From the NCBI GenBank assembly GCA_002189035.1, contig NEEC01000004.1, positions 1,798,001-1,862,000 of the forward strand: a stretch of DNA of 64,000 bases. The letters are read 5' to 3'. Shown here piece by piece: positions 24,774 through 35,190 of this stretch; within the stretch, counting starts at the first letter, position 1; the number at the start of each line of letters is the position of its first letter. The notes under the pieces were generated by a model. That model did not search any database, was not told where the DNA came from, and saw only the letters and a program-made list of their open reading frames with translations. A program made the position numbers and the translations under genes. Origin of the DNA: Utricularia gibba. Lineage: Eukaryota > Streptophyta > Magnoliopsida > Lamiales > Lentibulariaceae.

Positions 24774-26303
24774 TCATTCAACGCGTGAGACGTTTACCTT
24801 CATCCCGTTTTCCATGGACAGAATCACTGAAGCCTGAGGTGAGATACGGTGACCCGGAACCACTTGAATCTCGAACCGGCTGACAACGGCGGCGGCCGCG
24901 ATTTTCAGCTGAATGAAAGAGACATCCTTCCCCAAGCAAGTCCTCGGCCCGGCATTGAACGCCGGAAACTTGAAAGCTGGCACGTTAATAATGGTTCCAC
25001 GATCGGAGATCCATCTCTCAGGCTTGAACTCGAGACAATCTTTACCCCAGATGGATTCCATTCTTCCCATGGAGAAAAATGATATCACGATCTTTCTGTT
25101 TGGCTCCACCTGGTGGCCGGTGGGCAGAGTATCGAGCACAAGGGGAGCTTTGTGGTTCAGGGCGACCGGAGGATACAGGCGAAGCGCCTCACAGAGAGCT
25201 GCTTGGAGATACACAAGATTTTTTAGCTCATCGAGGCTGGAAAATCTCCATTTTCCCGTGGGGCATGCTGTTGCTATTTCTTGCCGTATTTTTGCTTTCT
25301 TTTCAGGGTTCCTCTCGAGAAGCCATACGAACCAGGAAAGAGTAGTACTGATTGTATCTTTTCCGGCAACCAGAAAATTCAAGGTCGTATCTTTCCAAAG
25401 TTCTTCAGGAATTTTAACCGCTTCTTGATTTTCAGCGATAGCTCTCTTGTAACATGCGAACATGTCGTTGTCGTTTCCATTTCCTTGCTCGAGACGCAGC
25501 TGCGATTCCCGCAGACGGATGCAGTTCGAAATAAATGAGTGAACCGTTTCCTGAGCTTTCGACATCTTTTTCTCCGACCCGATTTGCAGAAACTTCTGTA
25601 GCCTCCAGACGGCTTCAGGGAGAACGTGCCTCTTCAGAATCGCCTCTTCAGCGTCATGAAAAGCTCTGACTACAGGAGCATCGCGCGAATCTTCGCTAAG
25701 AGAACGTGGGTCGTGGCCGAAGAGCATGAGAACAGTACAATCGAAGGCGAACCGCTGGAACACATCCTGCAAATCCAGCTTCTTTTCGTCTTCTATTTCC
25801 ACGGCTGATTCCAGGACTTGTAAGAGGTGAGAGTCCACCTTTTTCCAGGTGGTTTCAGCTACGAACTGCTGGAAACTCGTGTTCACCATGAAGAACTTGG
25901 CGGCTTTTCTCTGAATCTCCCATGATTCGTCTTCCGCCGCGAAGATTCCCTCGCCCAGAGCATCGAAGATCTTTTTGAATTCAGGGCCTTTGCCAAAGTT
26001 GCCGAAGTTTTTTGTGAGAATGTAATGAACGTTAGCAGGATCACCAGTGATCATCATGTCCAAGTTGGAGAACCAGGGTCCTTTAAACCAAAACGTGCCG
26101 CCGGATTCCTCCAAAACCTCCGTCACGAATTGATGGATCCGGTGCAAGTTCTTGAGCAACCCCGGAAGCATTCTGACGATCGGCCAATCTGTAAGCACAC
26201 ACTTTTTTCTCCAGATCCCAATGAAATCTGAGCAGGATTTCAATATCAATAACAGAAGAAGAAGAAAAGCAAGAGCCGAGTAAATATCTTCCTCGTAAGA
26301 CAT
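24774..26303 (-). CDS. CYP96-type cytochrome P450, intact
   Basis: This intronless 509-residue P450 is the only one of the three cluster members whose frame is open throughout. It has an N-terminal hydrophobic anchor (residues 9-22), the hinge WPIVRMLPGL, the I-helix oxygen-binding motif AGKDT, ExxR as EALR, FKPERW, and the haem-binding loop FNAGPRTCLG with the axial Cys, in the usual order. By recognition it belongs to CYP96 in the CYP86 clan: fatty-chain hydroxylases at the ER, of which Arabidopsis CYP96A15 (MAH1) makes secondary alcohols and ketones of stem wax. CYP96T enzymes of Amaryllidaceae act on alkaloids instead, so the substrate is open. It points in the same direction as the gene at 29494-31025. 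Confidence 0.93.
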   Translation of the reverse strand: MSYEEDIYSALAFLLLLLLILKSCSDFIGIWRKKCVLTDWPIVRMLPGLLKNLHRIHQFVTEVLEESGGTFWFKGPWFSNLDMMITGDPANVHYILTKNFGNFGKGPEFKKIFDALGEGIFAAEDESWEIQRKAAKFFMVNTSFQQFVAETTWKKVDSHLLQVLESAVEIEDEKKLDLQDVFQRFAFDCTVLMLFGHDPRSLSEDSRDAPVVRAFHDAEEAILKRHVLPEAVWRLQKFLQIGSEKKMSKAQETVHSFISNCIRLRESQLRLEQGNGNDNDMFACYKRAIAENQEAVKIPEELWKDTTLNFLVAGKDTISTTLSWFVWLLERNPEKKAKIRQEIATACPTGKWRFSSLDELKNLVYLQAALCEALRLYPPVALNHKAPLVLDTLPTGHQVEPNRKIVISFFSMGRMESIWGKDCLEFKPERWISDRGTIINVPAFKFPAFNAGPRTCLGKDVSFIQLKIAAAAVVSRFEIQVVPGHRISPQASVILSMENGMKVNVSRVE

Positions 26304-26350
26304 CTTAGACTTTGGGGAGTTCTCTTCATTTTTCGGTTTCTACATGAAGC

Positions 26351-26360
26351 TATTAAATAA
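26351..26360 (-). promoter_or_regulatory. Possible TATA element of the second CYP96 gene
   Basis: On the minus strand TTATTTAATA lies about 50 bp before the ATG at 26303, matching position and wording at the other two CYP96 genes. Confidence 0.4.
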
Positions 26361-27367
26361 AGAGAGAAATGTACTTCAGTGATGGGAAAAAGGTCTCTAT
26401 AAAGTTGCAGTCATTGAGTGGCCCTCAAACCGGAGAAGTGTCTAGTGTGTAGATCACCGAAATCACCACACGTTGCTTTTTCTTTTTGGTAATAATTAGG
26501 GTTTACTCACCAATCGTTGATCCATGGGAATGAGATAAAATGAATTTAATTTATTTGAATTTAAATAAAATTGATATATTTAGATTAAGTTTTAAGTAGT
26601 ATTTAGTTATTGGGATTAAAAGTGAAATTAATTGGTTTTAAGTAAAGGAAGAAAAAGATGTAATTTTAAATAAACCCACATATATGAGATTAAAAAAACC
26701 CATATAATTCCAGATTTATTTGAACCTATAAACTATACATCTTATAATTTATAATCTTAATTTTAAACCCATATAACCCCATAAACGAAACACACTCTAA
26801 AAGTGTTTTCTTCTTCAATGACATACAAAAAGATATATATCCTTCCCTCCCATCCCATCAACGTTAAAGTTTCAACGCAAGTTCAATTATCTTATTCGAT
26901 TGAGAGTTTTTTGTGTACTCTAGCGAAAGCTGAGGTTCAATGGATTGCCCTAAGTGAGAGTACGTGTGACGCAGAACCATTGTTTATATTTTTCTTGGGA
27001 CAGCCAATTGCTTTGGAAGAATTTGTCTTGAGAGTTCTCTTGCTATGGCAAACTCGAACTCCTCCGCAGTTCCCATGTCCCTCCATAGTGAGACAAACTT
27101 TTGTAACCCACTCAGATTAGTCTGTGCAGTGAAATTGCATGGGGAAGCCTGTGTGGGTTTTGCCAACACCTCAAATGCACCAACACACTACTATTTTGAA
27201 CCCTTCCGGAGATGCCGGAGGCCGAAAAGCACTGCCTGTGAGTGTCGACACTCCTATTCCCAAAGGGCGCTGTCCCAAGTAGATATGGTTGGACACCCTC
27301 TCTAAGGGCCCCAGCTCCTAACCAGACAGGCCTCTGCCATCGAGAAATGGGAACCTATCTTAGCAAG
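26361..27367. other. Intergenic upstream of the second CYP96 gene
   Basis: It contains an AT-rich block (26530-26800) whose ends (GGGAATGAG and ACGAAACACACTC) hint at a decayed MITE. A GC-richer block follows (26930-27340) with no recognisable protein. No gene is supported. Confidence 0.45.
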
Positions 27368-27370
27368 TTA

Positions 27371-27670
27371 GGGTGTATTGTGTGTAACTTAATAAACAAC
27401 TTCTAATTAATTCATAAATAGAGGTTATTGTACAAGTAGATGTAAAATAAGTAGAAGCAGTTTATTTGAAATTAATTAATTTACTTACTAAATAAGTCAC
27501 ATTTTCTCAACTTATGTGATAAGTAGGTGAAGTATTTAAAATTGGAATAAGTTAAGAATAAGTAGAAGTAGAAATTAAGTTTTAGAACAAATAAAAATAT
27601 TCTGTAAAACACTTAATTTTACTTTTATTTTAAGTTATAAGTTACAAAATAAGTTGCACATACTACACCC
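27371..27670. mobile_element. Tourist/PIF-Harbinger-type MITE (300 bp)
   Basis: The left end reads GGGTGTATTGTGTGTAACTT. The reverse complement of the right end reads GGGTGTAGTATGTGCAACTT, giving terminal inverted repeats of 20 bp with four mismatches. The trinucleotide TTA flanks both ends (27368-27370 and 27671-27673), the target preference of PIF/Harbinger elements. The interior is AT-rich and non-coding, with repeated AAGTAGA and AATAAGT words. AT-rich sequence at 33760-34750 uses the same words and may hold older relatives. Confidence 0.8.
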
Positions 27671-27673
27671 TTA

Positions 27674-28211
27674 GTCTCAAATCCAAAGCCAGTCAGATGA
27701 TGAGCTTTTGCCCTAGACCACCACGCCAAAGCAAGAGAGCTGCTGGAAGGAAATAACTGGAAAAGAAGCCAAGTCGGCAAGTCGGGTGTAGGGCTGATGC
27801 AGCGTAAAATGTTCAGATTATCCTGCTTAACTGCCGCGATACAGTGCTGTAAGAAAGCCTTTTAGCGGACTATCCACCCTGCAATGACTGATGTCACACA
27901 GCGCACAAACATTGTACAAGGACTACTCATAAAACTAAATACATAAATAAAAAAACGTTGTACAAGTACATGCTTTCATTAAACAATGCCTAACTGATAA
28001 GAAAGGGGACGTCCTTTATGTTTTTTTTTTCTTTTTTTATTATTTTATTGTGAATATTTTTTTTACAAAGAATGTATATTGCTAGTTAATTATTCTAATA
28101 CTAACGACATGTGATAGTTTATTCCAAAGTATTTAGGTTCGCTCCGCACAGGGCTGACTCTATCTTTTCTCTTTGATCTGTCACGATCAGATGAATGATT
28201 GTTCTTGGTTG
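27674..28211. other. Intergenic between two MITEs
   Basis: No gene recognised. A GC-richer part at 27674-27910 has no open frame of note. Confidence 0.45.
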
Positions 28212-28219
28212 ATGTCGAG

Positions 28220-28808
28220 TAGAGATGTTAATGGTTCCGGATAGTTTGGTTCCTATAATATGATTTCATGGTTCGGTTTGGAAACTAAAAAAAATAGAAA
28301 TCACAAAAATATGGTCAGGATTTTAATATTTTATAGTTTCAAATTGGAAAAATCGAATATTTGACAATTTGCTATTATATTAATATAATATCAATTATCA
28401 CATTTTTAAATTAATACAATAATTATTAATGATAAGGATTATGTCACTGTGAAAATGATGTTGCTACTATTTTTTATTATGTTTGAATGCCTTTGTAATA
28501 TACTAGCATTGCATTTTTGCTTTTCAAACTATTATTTTAGATTTTCAAATCTATTTTTCTTTTCCTTAGATGTGCATCAGATGATGGAGACTGATAATTG
28601 ATTTTATAGGAAGTTCATTGACGTAATATCAATTATCGGGTAAGAACTGAACTAGAACAGACCGGACCGGACCGGAACTATTTAGTAACCGATTCGATTA
28701 GGAACTGAAGATTCTGGTTCGATTCCAGATACTTGTATTATTTTTGAGCTTTGTCCGGTGCCAACTATTACATGATACCCGACTGAAGCCAGACCATCAA
28801 CATCTCTA
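28220..28808. mobile_element. hAT-type MITE (589 bp)
   Basis: The left end TAGAGATGTTAATGGT and the reverse complement of the right end TAGAGATGTTGATGGT differ at one of 16 positions. The 8-bp direct repeat ATGTCGAG flanks the element exactly (28212-28219 and 28809-28816). An 8-bp duplication with TAGAGATG ends is the hAT signature. No transposase is present. The interior contains GGACCGGACCGGA and related words that do not encode a protein. Confidence 0.85.
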
Positions 28809-28816
28809 ATGTCGAG

Positions 28817-29493
28817 TTAAGTCTTACAAAATAGCATCTTCTGAAAACTCCAGGGCAGCACCGAGTGTGGCTTGAGGACGGGAGGGAGCTCTAGCCTCGA
28901 TCAATCAGCTTGTTTTCGCCCAGCGAGAGGTTGGGCGAAGAAAATAGGCCGTCGGTTTCTGAGCGTGACCGAACAATCGCAATCACCCAACCGATGGAAG
29001 ATGAAAAGGCATAATAAAAAGATCCCAAAATGGAAGAAAGAGGGGGTGCTTGGAATCACCAAAACGCCCATACTTCATCTCGGCTTCTTTTGTTCCTTTT
29101 TACGTGCTATTTTTCTTATCTTCTGGAATTTGCAAGACTTGCCATTCAAACTTCTTAGATATCGTTGATAATAGGGTATTAATATGTTTAATTATAGTAT
29201 ATTTGGATTTGTATATATTTAAGTGTAAATTATAGAACAAATTATAAGTATTTATGATTTTTAATACAAATTTACAGAAATATAAATACCTTTTCAAAAC
29301 CATTAATTTCCATTTAATAATAAATAGAAGTTGGCCAAGACACAGCCTAAACTGTTCTAATTTAATTTTTTTAATATGTGATTGATTTTATAACAAAACC
29401 ATTAATACAGATGTTGTGTACGGAATTAAAACACGTGACTTCGATTATTAATGCAACTGTAGTTCGCCTCCCCTAGTCAGGGCTTGACGGTTG
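28817..29493. other. Intergenic, downstream of the third CYP96 gene
   Basis: A GC-richer patch at 28850-29100 has a 98-codon frame without recognisable features. The rest is AT-rich. No gene is supported. Confidence 0.45.
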
Positions 29494-31025
29494 CTACTCG
29501 TAGTCATCCACATTCACCTTCATTCCATTTTTCATGAGGATAATGACGGCAGGGCTTGGTGAAACACGATGCCCTTCAACCATCCGAATCTTGAAACGGC
29601 TGACCACCGCGGCGGCGGCGATTTTCAACTGAACGAAGGCTATTTCCTTCCCTAAGCAACTACGTGGCCCGGCGTTGAATGCTGGAAACGTGAAAGACGG
29701 CATATTCACGATGGTTCCGGTGTCGGAGATCCATCTCTCCGGCTTGAATTCAAGACAGTCCTCCCCCAGATGGACTCCATTCTTCCCATGGAGTAGAATG
29801 ATATCACTATCTTGGTATTCGCCTCCACGCGGTGGCCGGACGGGAGCGTGTCGGATTTAATCGGCGCCTTGTGGTTCAGGGCTATCGGAGGAAAGAGCCG
29901 TAGCGTTTCGCAGAGAGCGGCATGAAGATACACAAGATTCTTCAGCTTTTCCACGCTGGAGAACCTCCATTTTCCCTCTGGATAATTCGAAGCCACTTCC
30001 CGTCGGACTTTCTCTTCCTTTTGGGGGTTCTTCTCCAGGAGCCAGAAGAACCAGGAAAGAGTAGTGCTTATCGTATCCTTCCCGGCGAAGAGGAAATTCA
30101 AAGTGGCGTCCTTCCAGACGTTGTGAGGAATCTTCACCGCTTCATGATTCTCTTGAACGGCTCTCATGTAACATGCATACATGTCGTGATCTTTTTCCTG
30201 TGCAGTGCCTCTTGGAAGACGCAGCTTCTCCTCTTTCAACTTCATGCACTTCTCCATGAACTCACGAATAGTTTTCATGGCCTCCGTCATCCTCTTCTCA
30301 GCACCGAATTGAAGAAACTTCTGCAACTTCCACACCGCCACAGGAACGACGTGTCTGATCAACGCCACTTCTTCAGCATCGTTGAAAGCGCTCACTTCTG
30401 GAACATCACGCAAATCCATACTCAATGTTTGTGGGTCGTGTCCTAAAATCATGAGAACCGTGCAATCAAACCCTAACCGCTGAAAAACCTCCTGTAAATC
30501 GAAGTTGCTGCTAGTTCCGTGACCTCCATTTTTAACAGCGGATTCCAAAACCGGAAACAGGGCAGTTTCCACCTTTTTCCACGTGGTTTCCGCGACGAAG
30601 TGTTGGAAACTAGTATTCCCCATGAACAGCTTCGCCGCCTTCCTCTGGCTCTCCCATGACTTCCCCTCCGCCGCGAAGATCCCTTCACCCAGAACGTCAA
30701 AAATCCTCCTGAACTCAGGGCCCTTCCCAAAGTTGACGAAGTTCTTGTTAAGAATATAGTTGACGTTGGCCGGATCGGAGGTGACCACAATGTGCATTTT
30801 TATGAGCCAAGGACACGGGGATCTGAACACGTAGGTGCCGCCATAGGCCTCCATCACCTCAGTCAGGAACCGGTGGATCCGGTGGAGGTTCTGGAACAGC
30901 TTCACCACTGGCAACTCCTCCGCATTCTTCTTCCATTTTGCGATGAAATTCCTGCAGTAACTCAAGAGTACGGAGGCGAGTAGAAAAGCTAGGGCTGGGT
31001 AAATAGTTGCTGCTACGTAAGACAT
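29494..31025 (-). CDS. CYP96-type cytochrome P450, one-base frame break
   Basis: This is a third intronless CYP96 relative. The first frame (31025 down to 29706) carries the N-terminal anchor, the I-helix AGKDT and ExxR as ETLR. It then loses frame after SMGRMESIWG. The second frame (to the TAG at 29494) carries FNAGPRSCLG with the haem Cys. The break lies in a run of five C on the plus strand (29763-29767, G on the coding strand). One extra base would rejoin the frames into about 510 residues, including the FKPERW region. A second oddity is the hinge: where its neighbours have a WPxxxMxPGL segment, this protein goes from ELPVVKLF straight to QNLHRIH and lacks the proline-rich hinge that helps orient P450s at the membrane. 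It may therefore be decaying even if the frame break is an assembly error. Confidence 0.87.
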
Positions 31026-31062
31026 TGAAAAAAAAATTGAATCCCTCGGCCACCACGTAGGG

Positions 31063-31072
31063 ATATTTAATA
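31063..31072 (-). promoter_or_regulatory. Possible TATA element of the third CYP96 gene
   Basis: On the minus strand TATTAAATAT lies about 40 bp before the ATG at 31025, parallel to the other two cluster members. Confidence 0.4.
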
Positions 31073-34000
31073 ATGGACTGTCCTATGACTTCAGATTGTA
31101 GCAGTTGGGAATTAACTGCTCCATTCATTTCGAGATTCTGCATGGATTGCGAAAATATATAAACAGATGGTGAAAATATTACTTGGATTATTTTGAAAAT
31201 AACGATAATAACAACACAGAATTTAAAGAATCACCCCTTTTTTTAAATGTATTTGAATAAAACTAAATTAATATTAAATACAAACTAAATTAATTAAATC
31301 ATATATATATATATATATAATAAAAAACATAAAAATTATGTTCGATCACAATCCAGTAGGCTTAGTCACACTCAATAATTGGGATCGAGGGTTTTGAATT
31401 GCGCATGTGACTAGTGACCGCGATTTTGAAGCGGAGCCCACAGATACGTTCCTAGGTGAATGTGAAATGTTTGTCGTTTTGTCGCAACAACCATTTAACG
31501 CACACCTAAACCATACCAACTACCTGGCCATGTGTTTTATGTCATGGTTCACCATAACTGTCATTTGTGCAAAAACAATCACCGACATGACAAGATTCTT
31601 TTTTTTTTCAGAAAACTGGCACCCCAGAAAAACACAGAAAAAAAACACAAATCATCAGGTAATTTGAGGTTTTCCGTACACAAGCGTACGGACTTCATTC
31701 GTCTCATTATTGGGATGAATTAAAAATTTGGGCATATGTCAGACATTGCATGAAAAAATGACAACTTTGTGTATTTTTTTTTGTTTTAGTATATGATATA
31801 TAATGTAATATGAGATAATTTTATAAATGACCCTCCTATTATTGTGACTTGTGAGGCGTCGCCATCACGTTAAATGTGTGGGAGAAGCGATGGAAATATC
31901 GTCTGGCCAAAAGAGGAAAGACAACTGTCCACAACGTGCTTTCCATTTTTGAAAACTATGAAGGTGAATAATGTAGAGCAATAACGTTTATTTCGCAACT
32001 CTTTTTTCTTTCTAACCAAATACAAAACATGCAACTAGTGCAAATCATGTTCGAACAAATCCTGAGATAAATTAAATACCGTAGCCATTGTGTTGGAGCG
32101 GTTTCGGACCAAAAATTGGAGCTGGGCGGACCGGAAAACTATTTTTCTTTTTGTTTGTGTTATTAAATGGAAGAGGTGTTCCAACTGCCCCCTGCATTCG
32201 TGTACTTGGGATAAGGACCAATAACTGCCCATGCTTTATCATTCAAACGTCACTTGCCCGCCAAATAAATGCTGTCCTCTCATCTCATTTCTCAAGTAAG
32301 GAACGTGAGTTTATTACACACTACTGTAATATTTCTTTCAAACATCAGGGTTCGTGCTTATGGTTGCAGTAACTGGTATCTCCGTACGCTTAAAATTGGT
32401 GCAGCTTTGAATTACTACACGCTTTCTACTGTTGGCGGTGCGAAGCGAAAGCACCCCATGAGAATGCAATACCCTTGCAATAAGTGTCGCTGGAGATGGG
32501 AGGAGAGGACAAAGGATCGGTCGCTCTCTTCAGAAAAAAAGTCATTTGTAACAGAGCTTCTTCGTTTAGGTTAGCTCAGAGGACGATTCCACAGAAAAAA
32601 AGTAATTTGCAACTAGTGCCATTCCAATGAGCTTCTAGTTCGATGAAGGCACTGGTGCCTGTCCTGTTGTAACTGCCTTTGCCTTCTTCATGCATGCAGC
32701 AGAATGTCACCGGGCTGATCCACCTCTTCAACGCGGGCCGCATTAATTTATAAGGCAGAGGCCCAATAGATTCTTCGGTTTGGAGATGGAGTCTGCTTGG
32801 ACTTGAGCTCAGTGACAACTGCCCGCATACCATGGAGACTGGGTATTTGTCATGAAAATGTATTGGGCCAGGAGGGAGCCCGAAAATATTTGGGCGATAC
32901 ATCTTATGTATATTAACTAAGAGTAAAATAAGATCATTAAAATTATGTATATTGATAATTTAAATCATCTTTAGGTTGTGTGTATAACAAATAAAAATAT
33001 AAAATATAAAATATGTAAAATCAAAATATTGATATTTTTTATTATTTGTTGATGATAAAAAGTCATAAATATTTAATTCTGGATATAAAATTTAATTATA
33101 TTATTCAAAGTATTGAATGTATAGATTATGCATTTTTTAAATTACCAAAAATATTATTAATTTTCATTTGTATCTATTATTAACTTATAGGTTGTATATT
33201 TTCTAATAACTCCCATAATGAACATTTGACTTATTTGAAATGTTTGATTTTTTTATTCTAAAGAAACTCGATGTTATTTTAACTTTCAAAAAGATCTCTT
33301 GTGAAATTTTCAATAAGATATTATTTTTTCTTCTGACTGGTTTGTGGTTGAGTCGTTTGATCTGGTTTAGACATTTGTTGGTCTTGGGTAGTGTTTTAAA
33401 AACGGATTCAATTTATCATCGTGATTATTCTTAAGTTGGGTTGAACTTTTTTTTATAATGGGTTGAATTCTTTTTAGCTATATTTTAATATGAATATATT
33501 ATAAAAAAATAAATATAATTATGTAAATTTAATGTTTTTAAATTCCAGAATTTTTTTACTTTTTTTAATAAAAAGTATTGAACTCGAATTCAAAAAATTA
33601 TGAGATAAGATTGAATCGGATCGAACTTTATTCATCCTTAAAACATTGGTAAAGCATGTGTTTTGGTAAAGGAGGGGTTGTTTGACCATGAGATTTAAAT
33701 ATTCTGAAAATATTTTAATATAGATATTTACATAAGAAAATAAATATATGGATGAGATTAAAGCTATAGTCCATGCAATTTTTTCGTAACTTCTACTTAA
33801 GTTATAAGTAAAAATTATTAGATAAGTAGATGGAAACTAAATAGTAATGATTTGCAATGTCCACTATTTAAACATAAGTTATATTTAAATAGTTGAAGGT
33901 AAACTATAAATAAGTATAAGTAGATTATAAATTATGTTTATACCTTTATTTTTAAGAGTAAACTAAGATAAGTTAACAAACTAAATCTAAAGAGATTCAG

Positions 34001-35100
34001 TTCATCCGAAAATTCCTGAGAGTCTTTTAAGATTGGATTTAGATTTTAGGAAAACAATTTTATAATCAATTGAGTATAAAGAATGAGAAAGAATGAAGAT
34101 GAGAGAAAATAAAACTGAATCGAGCAATGCTATTCTCTATAGAGGGTAGGATTTGGAAATTTCTAAATAAGTTGTTGCTTGTGGAAATAAATAGCATTTT
34201 GGTGATTTATAAAATAAGTCAACAAATAAGTTGATTATAATTTAAAATATAATAAGCGTATAATTTATACGATTTATTTCATAATTTCTACTTAATTAAT
34301 ATATAGAATTTATTAGATAAATAGAATCTAAATAATTAGTTGTGGTCTGTACAATTTATTATATATTCACCAAGAAATAAATGTATTTTGCTCTTGCTCA
34401 AATGTGGTATAATGGAGGTGAACTCATTTGTTGGAAAAGTTGATGAATTATTTAAATAAGTAGGACAAACAATTTATAATGTAAGTTGGGTTTTAAGTTG
34501 AAATGTAGTCAAATTTAAAATAAATAGAAGTTAAGTAAAATTTTGAGTATGAATTACAGATAGATAAAATCTAAGATAATATATAATGAATAATTTTAAC
34601 TTATATTTTAAGTAAAAATATGTATAGTGAATAAGTAAAAATGGAAGTGAAATTTGAAAAAAAAAAGTAAAAGTTGGAGTAGTGTATAGAACGGTTTTTA
34701 ACTTTTAATTTAAATCATAAATAAAAAATAAGTCATACATGGTGTAGACTAAATATTTGATTGATAAATTAGAAATATGATGAAAATGTGTTTCAAATGT
34801 TTAAAATATGTAAATTTTATCTAAGATATTAAACTCTAATATCAATTATTCATAAATCTTATTATATAAACATGAAATTTTAATATATTTATTAATATTT
34901 TCCATGTAATACTATTTACCAAATATAGGGGAAGTGCATATCACCAATTCTGAAAAGCAAAATTGAATTAAGCGGAAATATATTGTTGGGAGGGAAACTA
35001 GAAATTCAAATATAGGAAATTAATAAAACAAAATAAATAATGTCGCCGTAGGATTCGACACTCGCTCACGCTCAGCTGGCTCTGGCTCTGCGCCCTTCTG
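31073..35100. other. Intergenic, mostly AT-rich
   Basis: A (TA)n run lies near 31300. A GC-richer stretch at 32080-32900 has frames of about 100 codons but no recognisable domain. From 33760 to 34750 the sequence is full of AAGTAGA and AATAAGT words like those inside the MITE at 27371. It is probably a mosaic of old MITE copies, though I cannot delimit any. Confidence 0.5.
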
Positions 35101-35190
35101 ACCGAATTGACATAAAACAAAAAAACCAAATTCAGAATTCCGAATTTCAACGTGCTGCTCGATTCTCACTCACTCAACGCGACGCGGGAG

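Noticed and set aside
28716-28731. tRNA T-loop-like word GGTTCGATTCC
   Set aside because: No acceptor stem or anticodon arm can be folded around it. It is part of the hAT MITE interior.
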